Origin: Blastobasis lacticolella
Lineage: Eukaryota > Arthropoda > Insecta > Lepidoptera > Blastobasidae
NCBI GenBank assembly: GCA_905147135.1
Contig: LR990051.1
Location: forward strand, 563,001 to 627,000
DNA: 64,000 nt
Reading direction: 5' to 3'
Part shown: one piece after another, positions 10,975-23,613 of the stretch
How the letters are laid out: every line of letters begins with the position of its first letter
Numbering within the stretch: the stretch's first letter is position 1
Position numbers and translations under genes: made by a program
The notes under the pieces: model-generated
The model's input: only the letters and a program-made list of their open reading frames with translations
Databases searched by the model: none
Told to the model about the DNA's origin: nothing

Positions 10975-11060
10975 GGAGACAATCAGTGTAACCATGTCCG
11001 TTTCAGTTTCGATATTTTCCCTCACAGTAAGAGCATCGGTTAGTGTCCAACTAACATAAA
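10975..11060 (-). mobile_element. SINE-A middle part, reverse orientation
   Basis: Contains GTGTAACCATG, TTTTCCCTCACAGTAAGAGC and ATCGGTTAGTGTCCAACTAA, the reverse of the SINE-A centre. It is co-linear with the part at 10593-10735. Confidence 0.7.
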
Positions 11061-11084
11061 AAAGGATTAGTACGTTACAAACCG

Positions 11085-11175
11085 CTCCAATCATAAAGCA
11101 CTCAAGAGGTGAAAGACCGTCGCGTGCGGCACTCGCGTGCATGATCGCGGGTTCGATTCCGGCCGTCGGTTTCGG
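11085..11175 (+). repeat. tRNA-like segment with a B box, possible third SINE head
   Basis: GCGGGTTCGATTCCGGCC at about 11147-11164 is a good pol III B box. Upstream GTCGCGTGCGGCACTCGCGTG could form stems. No convincing A box or full cloverleaf can be drawn, so it is more likely a SINE head or decayed tRNA than a gene. Confidence 0.35.
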
Positions 11176-12300
11176 GACACATTCGGGTTCGCGGAACTTT
11201 CGCCAACACGAAACGAAGTCGGCACCACTCGGCATATATCGGTGTCGGGCCTGTACAGGGTGGAGCAAGAATATAGTCTTATTTACATTAATGTAAATGT
11301 GGAAAGTTAGGTGTTTTTGTATTGGCCTCCCCTCGTGCGAGTTTCTTTGAATTAGTATATAGTCAAATAATTTTATTCAATTTAGGTTTACAAAACTTTT
11401 ATGAACATCATAGAAATACAAAATACATTTATGAAAGATTGGGCCGCGGGCCATGGCATTATCGAGCCGGATATAAACTTTTTGTACAGTCAAAGACTGA
11501 CCTAAACAGAATCTGACGAAGTCCAAATCTGACTAAATAAAAAACTGACCTCCTCAAAATCTGTCGTCCTGGGTAGCTGACCTACATTGCGAGCAGGACT
11601 TACAGGTGGGAATCGTGGACCAGGATACTGCCTTTTATTTAACCAAAATCGCAAATGAGTTTGTATTAAGCCCTAAATATTAATGAGCTCACCCCGCGTA
11701 AAATACCGTTGGTAGTCAGTTGTACACTGATGCGCCACCAACGACGCTGGATACTGGATGTCTGGACACATGTCATGTTAAAAGAGCATCATTAATTAAA
11801 ATATTATATTGCGGAAAGTTTTCTTTGCGAATTATTGTGTATGAACTGGGTGAATGGCAGCCTACTATACGTTTTACAAAATATATCCTGCAGCGTTCGA
11901 ACTTCCCGCAGCGATACTCACAATCATTCCAGATCAACGTTTTCTTTTAGCTCACCACCGAAAGAATCTAACTTCACCAGATACTGAATTAAAACGTCAC
12001 CGATATTTTTATCTTCGATTATAAACGACTGTAGAAGATAATTGAGAAAATATTTTTTGGATGCAATATACACTTCAATGTCATTATTAATGGAGATATG
12101 TAGCTAGAAAAAATTTCGAATTTGAGATGTCACAGCGCAAGCACTATACCTGGTGCCCCAGCTATTCCGGGGTCCCCTTCCCAGTTTGCTCGAGTTTGCT
12201 CTGGTAACCGATTAAACTAAAAAAAACTGTCATTACTGATGGAATTAACTGACGCATGACATGACCGGGATTAAATACTAACCTATGATATGATGTTAGT
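11176..12300. other. AT-rich stretch without recognised genes
   Basis: No family described here is seen. The open frames at 11322-11516 and 11720-11950 show no domain and no codon bias I can recognise. Confidence 0.4.
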
Positions 12301-12305
12301 AGTAC

Positions 12306-12345
12306 AGTGCCGACCCCGAATGGAATAAGAGCAGGCAAATTATTA
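12306..12345 (+). repeat. RTE-type 3'-end fragment
   Basis: CAGTGCCGACCCCGAATGGA followed by ATAAGAGCAGG resembles the CCGACCCCGAATGGGATAAG segment near the 3' end of lepidopteran RTE-type repeats. It is a short remnant. Confidence 0.4.
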
Positions 12346-13049
12346 TAGTAAAATGATAAGGAGTACAGTGCCACAAACTGGAACTAAGTGACGCCATTTT
12401 GAAATGCTATGTTGTTGTCAACAACAACGCCGCCGTCTACCAAAATAATAACATTACGCTACTAAGCTTTGCTTGGCATTGTCGTGTACTGACCGGCTTA
12501 GTCTGGTATTGTCGGACACGGTCCGGCCGTTGTCGGTATGGGGTGGGGGTGCCCCGGTCCTGGGGCGGCCAACATGTCACTGTGTTTCCTTCCTACTTTC
12601 CAAAGGAATATTTAGTGTCCTACTAAATAAAAAAAAATTAAATTTGTATTTATGTAAATCTTTGCATAATATGTATTTAATCCTGTAAAACAAATTTTAG
12701 TTTCCTAAAAGTTTTACATTGACAAGAAACCGTAATTAATCTACCTACATTGCGTTCACTTTTACATACACCCTCAAAAGACACGGCCATTCTTTCCGGT
12801 GCCGGTCCACGCTAATTAGGCGGCCTGTAGATGGCTAGATAAGACATTCACTCGGTTACACTCAATCGCTCAATGGGTAAAGGAGGTCTTGCAAATTAAC
12901 TGATTTTTTTTAACTTCGGGGCCGTTACACGTCGGCAATAAGTCCCGCTTTGAACGAACCATGTCGTCTTGTTGGATTCGGTATACTTACTGAATTTTAT
13001 AAGAGACGTTGTTCAATATAACAAAAATTATATTTATAATTAGACTACC

Positions 13050-13142
13050 ATCCATTTGACCGCCATCTCACCTGGTGGTAAGTGACGATGCGGCCGATGA
13101 TGGAGCATGCCTGTAGCCTTGAAGGCGTCTAAATTATAATGA
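13050..13142 (-). repeat. Rep-H copy, reverse orientation
   Basis: GACCGCCATCTCACCTGGTG, then GTAAGTGACGATGCGGCC, GATGGAGCATGCCTG and CCTTGAAGGCGTCTAAATTA. This is a well preserved copy and defines the family here. Confidence 0.8.
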
Positions 13143-13458
13143 TTCAGGAACACACTCTATTACTAATTGACCACCCATAGAGGTCCTGGGTTAGATTTCC
13201 GATACGCACACAAAAGTTACGGATGGCTGATTCTCTGTACTGTACTCTGTGTAGGATTGATTACGTTTTGTATTTAACCAAAAAAAATATCGTTAGTCGC
13301 AGTAAAAATTATGATTAATCGATTACGATTTGTTGAGATAAAAACAATATGTAATGTTATCGTTCAATCGTTAGAACTGTTTCCGTGGAACTAATTACAC
13401 TAGGTAGGTATCTGTTTATAGACCAAAGTATGTTTCTCAGAACATTTTCGATTTTGGA

Positions 13459-13760
13459 CTTAATTATTACAGGCCACACACGGACTATTTAGTTTGGCCA
13501 GGTTTCTACTATGTTCGGTAATAACCTTCATATCACTCAGTAGCCCCCCTCGAACCAACTACTGGTCCTTGCTACAGTCAGCCTTTTGTGCAGGGGTATG
13601 CCTGGTAGCCGAAGAAACAGCTGCCTATGTGGTCCTAGAATGTGAGAGACTAAACGACCACAGGGCAAAAGTCGCATTAGGAACAATATTCCTCCGAGAT
13701 ATCTGCGAACGTTCAAGGAGATTGCTAGACTTTTGTAAGCATCTTGGCTGGATAAGGTAG
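13459..13760 (+). pseudogene. Non-LTR retrotransposon RNase H / zinc-knuckle end relic
   Basis: The frame ending at the TAG of 13758-13760 encodes CAGVC, then AEETAAYVVLECERL, and ends ..LLDFCKHLGWIR. This matches the known C-terminal signature of jockey/R1-type polyproteins (C..C..EET..H..LEC, then a helix ending in GWI). The expected histidine is a tyrosine here. About 120 bp upstream, ATTACAGGCCACAC could encode the T-G-H that ends the RNase H domain, but in a different frame, implying a frameshift. The fragment is dead and lacks RT and endonuclease domains. Confidence 0.7.
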
Positions 13761-13799
13761 CACGCCTTAACTACGTACAGATGACCAATTATGAGTACT

Positions 13800-16700
13800 A
13801 ATGCGGAAAAAGGAGCCCAGCAACCGAAACTTAAACATACCACTTAGTGACTAACAAACCCGCATAATGGTAAGCAGTAACTGTCGCCCGTAACATTTCG
13901 ATTCATACACTTATGTTTCATGTAACAAAAATGCAGAGCAGCAGGTGCGTTGTCAGTATGAGGAATTGAGAACAAAGGTGGAATGCCTGTAATTTTTAAC
14001 CGTACCTACAAAAATTCTTAACTGCCTTATCACCCGCTGAATGTAAAGTTGACTCACCCAAACGTTATGACTACAACACGATGTTACATCTTGGGCCGTC
14101 CCATTCCCATTCGCCTGGAGCACTTGCAAATGTGCGGACGTCAATTGTTTCGGGCCACTAACGCCTACCGAGGCACCTAGCCGCGATATACGTTTATGCG
14201 ACTGCAAGGCTATTACTATAAATCGAGGAACAAAAAGGTGCGCTGCGTACTCTCGATTGGTCTCGGGGCTAAGGCTCGCTGCGCCTGCGCCCCGCTGGGC
14301 CATCTCCCCTATATTCCTATTACATCGCCATAACTGTCCGTTTATGCGCTACTGTAGATCAAACTCGTGCCGAACCTGTCACTTCCGGACACTTGTAATA
14401 ACGGTAAGCAGATGGTTTATGCACCGAGGGCGCAATGGACCCGTCTCATCTGCGTTGCACGTTGATTTGTGCGGTTCATTTTGAACCTAGGTGAACTACA
14501 GCTGATAAATGCTATCGACTCCGTCGAGTAAACGTTTGTGGTTGGTTATATTTAGAATTTAAGTATGTTTAACTTGCGGATGACACGACATGAATTATCG
14601 CAAAATGCCAGAATCGTATGTGAGCCGCTGGCGTCGCTGCTCTTGGCTACAAAATGTCATTTCAAATTAGAGACACTCAGTTCCTGTTTTGGTCACCGGG
14701 TGAGTTAAGTTTGTGGTACTGTATCAAGCTATTTACCAACATACGTTTCGATCAATTGTAAAGCCTGACTAGGAATATATGGGTTGGCGCCAATCGCGGG
14801 ATTTTCAGAACTCATTTCTTACACTGGCTACAGCGATTTACAGCAACAGTAACTGCCTCTTGACACTCCTGACAAACCTCATATATTCCGTCAGGTTTAA
14901 GATAACACTATTACTTACCTTCAATTTAAATCATTCATTGGTGTTTTGTCAGCTTTTATTAATTTGAAGAAAATTAGACTGTAAAGCCACAGTTTTAAGC
15001 TTATTTTATCGTTAGGAACTACTCTGCGAATCGTGTTGTTTTAGTGTTTTAGTTTGTCGTAGTAGGGAACTCAATCAATGGCCATCTCTTTAATTTTGTA
15101 TGACGTATCCGTGACACATTATTTATAGTCTTTGGCGAAATCGCTACCGTTTAGCGGAAGCCACATAAAAACAAGAAATCATTATTGAACAAGTAGGTAT
15201 TACGGTTTCCTAATTCTCCTATTCATCAAATTCTTTTGTGTTAAACGTTGTGCGATACGTTGAGTCATTGTCTACAGTTTAAGTTGGATTAAAGAAATGA
15301 TAGACAGTTAGCGGCCAAGTGAATTGAAAGATACAAAATCCCGGTTACATACATTAAGATTAATCTAGTTGCTTTCCTTAACCATATTTCCTTTTTATGT
15401 GCGACCTTTTACCCAGAAACATTCGTAGTTTAGCGAGTTTGGTACCGTTACCTTAATAATAGCCCGCGTGAACGGCGAGAAATCCGGCAATTTTTCTTAC
15501 ACCGGTCGTGTGTATTCATCATATTCGTACAAGCATTTCGGTATCCCGTTACCCTTCCACAAAACGGCATTTAGCCGAAATTATGAACTTTTAACGTGTC
15601 GAAATTGCATCGAAATTACTCAGCGCGCAGTAAGACATGACACCGGTCCGGGCGAGAATGCCGGCCTACGTAAATACATTAAAATCGTAGCACAAAAGCG
15701 GTTTCAACTATGAAAGGAACATAAAATAGTTGTCGGCCGCATTATGCACGCCCCTGCGATGATTCCAGCGGCGATAAATCCACCGAGTGGACAGCAAGAT
15801 TGTTGTTTTGACCGCACGACTTCGCATTGCGGCCTGCGCGGGCGCACTCCTTTTATTCCGAGGCCTATCGACAGGATACGTTTTGCGTGTTGTCATCGTT
15901 CAGAAATTATGGCCCTCATTCTGAAATCGGTGTTAATTTCCGATACGATATTCTTCCTTTGTTACTTTTCGTAACGTCGCGCCCTTAATACTTACGTTAT
16001 TTATGCACGCTATAAGTTTTATAACAGCACGCTGAAAATCGCTTACACACACAACGCATAAAGTACTGTCGATTGCGCTTTGTAATGCTCTTTTTGAGGC
16101 AATAAATAAGCTCGGAATGTATGGGGCATGTACCCGGGCGAGTGTGTGATGACAACACATGGACGGTAACCCCTGGAGGTCACAAATTGGTCCTTAAGGG
16201 TAACCGAATAGGGTTCATGTTTGGGTGAGGTGGGAGTCATTATACATGGTGATGCAACATGCTCCGATCCTGTCTTCTCTCCTAACAGGGGCATGCCGGG
16301 AGCGACCGCGGTGTTTCACCAAACACGGAATCTGCCGAATAAGGAATAACGCTCACTTTTATCATTTTTCCTCTGGAATGTACTCAGGCCATAAAGGATG
16401 AGGGGAATGATCTCGGTTTCGAGGTACTCCGCTTTGCTTTAAACGGAGATTTAGTTCAGATTTTCGTATCTTTAGATGCCTGTATAAATTAAATTAGTTA
16501 AATATCATTTATTTCAAACTAAGCTATATGCTTAGTATAAGTATTAGTATAAGCTTGTTGTTGTCGCTTCCTAATGACTAACATAAATTAATAAATGGCA
16601 TCCCATTAGAAAAGAAAGATGTAATGTAGCCTCCATTATCCAATCCTAACTTATTTTGTAAATATGTTCTTTTCGAAAGCCCCCTTTATAAAACAGGAAG

Positions 16701-16860
16701 AACAATACTGAACTATTGTTATGTCATTGTATTGGAACATAATTCTGCCAGCACATAATTTGCTTTTCCCGCCCCAGGTAGACACAATAACCTTGAATTG
16801 ACGGAGTCAATGTCTGGGATGCCTTGCTGGGAGCTGTCGTATGACGTCACTTAAAGTGAC
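13800..16860. other. Long single-copy non-coding stretch
   Basis: About 3 kb with no repeat family of this window. Around 15460-15900 it is CpG-richer, with open frames on both strands that begin at non-ATG codons and show no recognisable domain. It could contain regulatory sequence or unrecognised exons. I see no strong splice or promoter signal. Confidence 0.4.
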
Positions 16861-17120
16861 GCGTGACTACATAGTAGAATAATAAGCAGTAAGTATACTG
16901 CCACACGTGGTCAAACATTGCAAGGTCGTGTTCTTTTGCCACTGGAAATGGAGTAGGTAAGTTCTTTCCAAACAAAAATTTGAATATACTGACACTCTTG
17001 GTGCTGCCATGTGTGCTGTCCATGGGCGGCGGTGATCAGTTAGGTAGGTACCATTAGGTAACTGATCACCTTCCTCATACATAAAAAAAAGTTTTGTTTT
17101 ACCAAATGTTATACAAAGTA

Positions 17121-17338
17121 AACACTCGTGGGTGTCGTACAAGGCGACTAAAGTTTTCGAGGCAAAAGATCTTAGAATCTCCGTAGACTGGAAAATGGGC
17201 AGCAGCGTTTTCCATTGTTATATTTACAACACTGCGATCTCCAACCCGCCTGCCAAGCGTGGAGATTATGGCAATAACCTTCCCTTTCGTGGGAGAGGCC
17301 TTAAGTCCTGCAGTGGACTGTTATGGGCTGTGATGATG
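17121..17338 (+). mobile_element. Rep-C retroposon, 5'-truncated copy 2
   Basis: Begins at CACTCGTGGGTGTCGTAC, lacking the first 45-50 bp of the family, and ends in TGGGCTGTGATGATG. A perfect 10-bp duplication, ATACAAAGTA, flanks it at 17111-17120 and 17339-17348. 5' truncation with an intact 3' end is typical of LINE-driven insertion. The 170-codon frame starting inside it (17132-17644) is repeat translation read through into flanking DNA. Confidence 0.9.
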
Positions 17339-17894
17339 ATACAAAGTATATTGCTCCCGATGGAGAAGGAGAATCTCAAAAGTGACCTTAAACCTCAAGT
17401 AACGAATCGACTCCCAACCCGATATTATCAACGGACTTTAACCGCCCTCGTTTTCGAAGCAAATTATAATGGCTCACCATATTGTATTATAGGTATACGG
17501 TCGCAATTAAAGGCATGTCGACGGAAACTGGTTCCAATGCAGTCGATGCAAAAGCTGCGGTCACCTACCTACTCATTTAGGCGTAACACCAGCGGCAGTT
17601 CCCAAAATTTATATCCCAGCGACGCGACGCAGGCGCACGTTTAATCAATCTGAAGTAACTTATAAATGATGATGCGAGCATTGTCGTAAACGTGTAATTT
17701 AATCGTGATAAAGTTTTATTATTATTATTATTGGGCAGCAGTATATTTGTCGATGAACAAATATCTCGAATGGGATCGCGAGAGGGAGGGGTGCGGTTCT
17801 GCATTTTTATTGGCTGCAACCTAACTGCATGACACGCAGATGTTATGGGCGTACGGGGTCACTGCGTATTACCTATATAACCTAACTAAACAAA

Positions 17895-18085
17895 GATTAT
17901 TTTTCTAAACTACATAACCGATTTTAATGAAACAAAACTAAGAACCATCTCAATTATACTGTCTTTCTAATGGCAAAAACCGCATCCCCATCCGTCAATG
18001 CGTTCGGGAGCTACAATGCCACGGACACATACAAAAAGCCACATACTATATATACACACGTCAAACTTTTCGTCGGAGATGGGGA
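17895..18085 (+). repeat. Rep-D dispersed repeat
   Basis: Rep-D reads: ..AACTAC..ACCGATTTTAATGAAAC, CTAAGAACCATCTC, AAAACCGCATCCCCATCCGT, GGGAGCTACAATGCCA, ACACGTCAAAC, and an end near CGTCGGGGTT. This copy has all these parts. Other copies: 32925, 34130, 36225, 41757 (reverse), 58900, 62425 (reverse) and 62745. It is widespread in lepidopteran genomes. The class is not clear from sequence. Confidence 0.7.
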
Positions 18086-18089
18086 AAAA

Positions 18090-20780
18090 CGGTATCGAAA
18101 TATTATGGATTGGTTTTAAAATATTGACGGTAGCAAAAATTCCGGTTCTTGAGAACTGTGAAAGACGTCAGCCCTGCAAAAGCGTCACCGAAAATAAGGA
18201 AAAGCATCAAGGCCTGGAATTTCAAAACCGAAAGCAAACACTGGCAACCGCACGCGGTCTAACATAAACACTGAGCTTTTCATCGCGTCTGCGATATTGA
18301 CACACATGTTTCCTCCGGCATTCCTCAGCCGACGTAACAGGGAATTCCTCGTGTGCGGCGTGTGACGTCACAAAACGGGCCTCACTCCGCAGCCCTGCAA
18401 ATGTCAAGAGTGCAGTTACGTAAGCCGACCGACCTTTGGCAACACCTTTGAAAATTGACTCGTGTTTTAAGGAAATCTTGACGTTGCGTTGCCCGATAAA
18501 TTCGAACAACATTGTTTATATTGCCAAAGTTCAACGCGGTTACTGCACCTGGAGCAGATCGGATGAGGTGTTCGTGTCTAAAGACAATTCGCTTTTCTTC
18601 TGCTGTTTAGGTTTTTTGACGTGAATTCGATTAACGTCTTCCTCGGCGTCGTCCCAACGGGAATTTCAGAAAAATTATGTCACGATATGTACTTTTGAAT
18701 TCTCGTAAAGTTTAAAATTAAATAAAATATTAGTTTTGTCGTTGTGAAGATCCATCCGGCGACAATACAAATATATAATATATGTTTGACCTTCCCCCAT
18801 TTCCCGCTATGACGTCATAAACCGCAAAAGTGAGCACTGAAAATCAAGTGTCGTGCGGATGCCATTCAGTACAACTCTCGCTAGCATCAAAGCTTCTTGT
18901 TGGATTTGAACTTAAATTGAACTAAAAATGTCCATGACTTTTGACATTTAGATACCGCCACAAATACAATCCCGACTAAGACCAACAAATATTCTGTACT
19001 TATTTCCTAGAATCCTAGTATTCACCGGACTTGCTTCAACCATTTCCCCTTACAAACCGTCACCTCTACACACCCTTCGAAAGTCCTTCAAAGCTCTGTA
19101 ATTAGCTAACAAAGCACCGCGAGTTGCGCCAACCGATGGGTGTCGCCCGACACCCGCGAGCCGCGACTCGCGAACCGATACCGCCGCTAATATCACCAGA
19201 CAGCTATCACGTTTCACCTACCCACCATCAACACATTGCGCAACATTGACAGTAATGTTCTTACGCTCCAATTATGAAGGCACCAGACCGGTCGGTTCTA
19301 AAATTCATGTAAACATCGAGAACACGTTACAAGTTACACGGGCAACATGGAAATATTGTCGTCGATATTAGGTAAATTAATTATGCAGTCTGTTGGACAC
19401 CTACGCTGATTGTATCGATTCGGTTGACACGGTTCCGAATTGAAATTTAAATTGGGTTTCAGTTTGATATGTAGCCGCCTGTGCCGGCGCACACTGCCTG
19501 TTGGTAAACGGCGATAACTCCCGCGCCGGGAGGGAGTGTGGTGCAACGTCATGTTGGCATGGAGCAACGATACTGAACACCTTAATCTTCGTAGCTTTGA
19601 GCGTGTTATGTAGGTGAGTATTTTGTTGAGGTTTGAGAGGGAACTCATGCGGTACTTTAGATCTCATTTTTAGACATAGACATAGACGTATCTTTATTTG
19701 GTCAGATAACACATTAAAAAACTTAAAACTAACATAATTAGTACATAATAAGGAAGCAGGGGATGCGTCATCGGACCAAATTGGACCAGCCTCAGCTGAG
19801 CTCAGTTTGTTTTAAAACAATCTGTATGTAAACGGTGTCAGTAACGGAGTAAATAATGTTTAGAGAAATATTGAGCTGACTAATGTGGAAGACAAATAAT
19901 TTTGGTACAAAAAAATTGAATTATTTTTAATACCAGATATGCCATAAACTAGAAGTTATTTTTTTCTCGTCCTCTTTTTGGGGTTCTGTAAATAAATTGC
20001 TCTGTTATTTTAAAAAGAAAAAATAAATTAAAAACTCATGTACCTAAAAACATATGGAATTATAAGTTCTTAAATAAATAGTTATTCATTTATTTAATCC
20101 CGCTTTTCTTAATAGGTATTAAAGCTCTTACTATTCCAAATCTCATCAAAACTCATAATCTTAACAAAAAATTTACATTGAAACTTTTTTCAATAACTGC
20201 TATTACAAAAACATTGAGTCATAAAAATAAAAGAGGCCAGTTTAAATATAGACGGAAATTAATGTCAAAATAATAATTCATAGCAGCTATAAGTGAATGG
20301 CACTGAAAATTCCTACTCATTAACTTACCAACAGTACGAATCAGGCATCAAGGCTTTTCCGAAGTTATCAGACATTTATAGTTTTCCTGGCGCCAGTGGT
20401 ATTAAAAGGAATCCGCAAGTCTGTAAATAATATCGGGACAAACATGGCTCAAAGCCGGATTATGGCTCGCTTGCAAAATGGCGACCTTGCAACAGCTGAT
20501 TGTTCAATTTTTGGCGCCGTATTTTGAAATCAATCTACGTGTTTTCTTATCGGTACAATTTCTCTGCGTGTAGTCGTAAATATGGTTCGATCAGATATGC
20601 CCACACTTACTCTAGACGTTATTGCCAAAATGGCGAAAATAATTGCTTGATGTAGGACTCGGAGCGTTGCTCAACGACGACCTTGGATAGATTTTAATTA
20701 AGTAACACAACGAAGACGGGAAAAGGGGAAGCAATTTTTAATATTGTCTTTATTACCTTCAAGTTTATTAAACACGTAGG
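18090..20780. other. Single-copy non-coding stretch
   Basis: No family described here is detected. Two short CpG-rich parts (about 18280-18540 and 19130-19200) and an AT-rich part (19850-20300) are seen. The antisense frames at 19334-19712 show no known domain. Confidence 0.4.
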
Positions 20781-20786
20781 TATTCA

Positions 20787-20918
20787 GAAACGTTACTATG
20801 AGGTCTCACAATGCGCGTGAACGCACAGGATTCTAACTGCCAATACTAGAGTGGCGATCGGCACTGTGGGTCGGTCCAAATGAACGAAATTGACCAATAT
20901 CCGCCGTTTAATTACGAC
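20787..20918 (+). mobile_element. MITE-G, one end only
   Basis: Starts with AACGTTACTATGAGGTCTCA, the terminal sequence shared with 45544-45730 and 47433-47594, and continues through TCGGCACTGTGGGTCGGTCC and AACGAAATTGACCAATATCC. The other terminal repeat is missing, so this copy is truncated. Confidence 0.65.
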
Positions 20919-21044
20919 TTTTACATCTTGTCATATCCTATAGGTACATTGGTGATGCTTGTTAATCTGAGGTTGTACGATTGGACATAATTTCTAATTA
21001 GGTACATCGGGTTAGAGAGTTAAAAATACGCCACGACATTATAG

Positions 21045-21212
21045 TTCATTTTCTGAGGTCTGGAGTTCTGCGGTCTTGCATACGACACTGCAGCTTATTT
21101 TCTGGGGTCTGGCATACCACACTACCGCTCATTTTCTGGGGTCTTGTATACGACACCACAGCTCAAAACCTGTGGTCTGGCATACGACATTGCAGCTTAT
21201 TGTCTGGTCTAC
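21045..21212 (+). repeat. 34-bp minisatellite
   Basis: The word GCATAC (or GTATAC) recurs at 21078, 21112, 21146 and 21180, exactly 34 bp apart. The unit is roughly TTTTCTGGGGTCTGGCATAC followed by GACACTGCAGCTCA. There are about four full copies with 10-20 percent divergence and partial units on both sides. No frame runs through it. Confidence 0.9.
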
Positions 21213-21218
21213 GAAGAT

Positions 21219-21490
21219 CTATACTAATTAAGGTAACCCTAACACATTTGTTGCCTCGTTAACGGTTGCCATAGCAATAGAAAATAGAAAAGTTGGTGGT
21301 ACAAACTCAGGCGTAATCCTCAGGCTTGACCTTCCACCGGTCTGTTCCTATGTATCTATATCATGTATCTATGTACACTTAGATCTTTTAAACTACGCAA
21401 CGGATTTTAATGCGATTTATTCATCAATATATAGGAAGGTTTAAGAAAAAAACGAACGGACAAAATCGCGTGGTGAACCCCCGTATATAT
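21219..21490 (+). repeat. Dispersed repeat with AAACTACGCAACGGATTTTA
   Basis: CTACGCAACGGATTTTAATG at about 21394 and GTGGTGAACCCCCG near its end. A second copy of the core lies at 33697-33730, and reverse-strand relatives at 41120-41165 and 44140-44165 contain AAAATCTGTTGCGTAGT-like sequence. Class unknown. Confidence 0.6.
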
Positions 21491-22517
21491 AGTAATATCA
21501 AAATTATTTAGTTTTCTTGCCACGCGACAACGTACAGAAAAATCGGACAAAAATCTAATATCAAGTGCATAAACAGTCATAGAAATAACACTGTGGCGGC
21601 CTTGGACTGCGTTTTCTTAGATTCCGATCGTATAAATGTTCTATCCTCCCCAAGTATAGCTATAACAGCCTCATAATTGAGTAATTACGGTACTAGGTTC
21701 GCGACCAAAGATGGAATGTAATGAGCTTTATTTATAGTCTCTCGGGCCCAGTAACGGCTAGACAAGAATAGGCAGGAGTAAGGCAGGACCAGCTCCGGTC
21801 GCCGATAAAAAATGAATGCGAGAGATAAAATAGATAAGCAAAACGTTTTCTATGCCGCAACTGGTCTAAGGCGCCAATAATCTATAGCTGCTTAAGGGTG
21901 GTCGCAGTAAGCCATAGCCGAGTAGCCCAACTACTAAATCAAGCACTAATAACTAAGCTACGCCGATACAATCTTTGCTTTCAATAATAGAGACTCAATT
22001 GTAAGAGTCGAGAAAGTTCTTTGCCGGTGCCGCGGTAGTTGCAACTATTATTTGTACAGGGTGCAACAGAGGCGGTAATATCTCCTGTAGAGTACATCTT
22101 TTTTTCTTTAAAAATAACGATTAACTCACGCACAAACTTTTTTATTATTATTTTTCGTACGGTCACAGTCACCACACGCCATTTTGTCATAAACACTTCC
22201 GATTTCACTATCGCCGACTACTGCCTAAACACCTAGACTTGAGACGAATAAAACTTCTTCTTGAACCGCAAAACATGGCGACTGTTCTATTGCCTAAAGA
22301 TTGGCTATTGTTCAAGCAAATTGAGTCTGCAACTTGATGGCATCCTCTTCAAACAAAGGACTTAATTTTGCGGGGTTCGGTAGAGATTGCCGATTACTAT
22401 TGTAAAGGGAAAGTGGTATAATGCTACATATGCTAATACTAGCTTCCGCCTGTGGTTTTGAATTTTGTTGAATGTGTTGTTAGTGTAATTTCGATAGTAA
22501 TCATCTTGGCGTCAGTG

Positions 22518-22712
22518 TCCTGGTTGTGCTCTCGCGCGCGAGAGCTTTGAGTTTACCTTGACCGTGCTCCAGGATCCAGTAATTACAGTTGAGCACCTGC
22601 TTGTGTTACCTCCGTGACCCTATTAATAGGAAAACATGAAAAATTCAGATCATGGTTACACATTAAGTCGCCAGAATGGGCAGGTTTCCTCACGCTGACA
22701 GTAAGATAATAT
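22518..22712 (-). mobile_element. SINE-A copy, reverse and degraded
   Basis: GTGCTCTCGCGCGCGAGAGC, CAGTAATTACAGTTGAGC, TTACCTCCGTGACCC and ATCATGGTTACACATTAAG appear in reverse SINE-A order. The tRNA-like head is absent. Confidence 0.75.
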
Positions 22713-23350
22713 TATTTGTATAAATCAAATTTAAAACTTTACTAAAATAAGGGGTAGTTAGGACTATAGTCGGGTATAGCCAAAGGTTAGGATTATAAAA
22801 ATCTTGGTCTAACATAGAGAAACTAGAAAATCGCACCATCCGTTAATATTCCAAACCAAGGACAAACAACACAAACCCAATGCATTTTTACGTCAGGATC
22901 ATAAACTTGTAAGTGTAATTTCCGCTAGGTGTAGGTACTAAAAACACAGTTTCGCGTTTATTTACATAATAGCTGCCCCCCACGATTTCCATAGTTGCGA
23001 CTTGCGCTCAGCTAGGATACAACTATCCCGCTGTGCCCCATTATTTTCCGACATTAAAAGTACCCAATAACACTCGAGATTTAGCAAAAGAATTTTCTTA
23101 ATTCAGTCAGTGGTTTCGGAGAATATCCACAGCATACAAACATAACACTTTTCCTCTATAAAATGGGTACCTACTAAGATTTTTGCCCGCGATGAATTCT
23201 TAAAGCGCGTTTCAGTTTGAACAGTTGTCCATTCGTAGGTATCAATGCAGATCCTAATTCTGTGAATTGATACCTCATTAGCTTTTTCATCTGCATTCCC
23301 GTGAGAACCACATGGAATTTCGGGATAAACCTATGTTACTCGCCGATAAT

Positions 23351-23613
23351 AATGGCCGTGTGGTGTCCGGCAGAGTAGAATAGCACCAACCCCTTACACT
23401 CATGGGTGTCGTACAAGGCGACTAATGTTTTCGAGGCCAAAGATCAAGAGTCTCCTTAGTCTGGAAAATGGGCAGCAGCATTTTCCATTGTTGTATTTAA
23501 ACACTGCGATCTCCAACCCGCCTGCCAAGCGTGGAGATTATGGCAATAACCTCCCCTTTCGTGGGAGAGGCCCGAAGTCCTGCAGTGGACTGTTACGGGC
23601 TGTGATGATGATG
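23351..23613 (+). mobile_element. Rep-C retroposon, full-length copy 3
   Basis: Starts near GGCCGTGTGGTGTCCGGCAG and ends TGTGATGATGATG. A perfect 13-bp duplication, ACTCGCCGATAAT, flanks it at 23338-23350 and 23614-23626. The length (263 bp) agrees with copy 1 (265 bp), so both ends of the family are defined. Confidence 0.92.

Noticed and set aside
17132..17644. A 170-codon open frame, the longest plus-strand frame in the window
   Set aside because: Its first half is translation of a Rep-C retroposon; the same peptide start recurs at 4717 and, in another frame, near 23425. The rest is unrelated flanking DNA.
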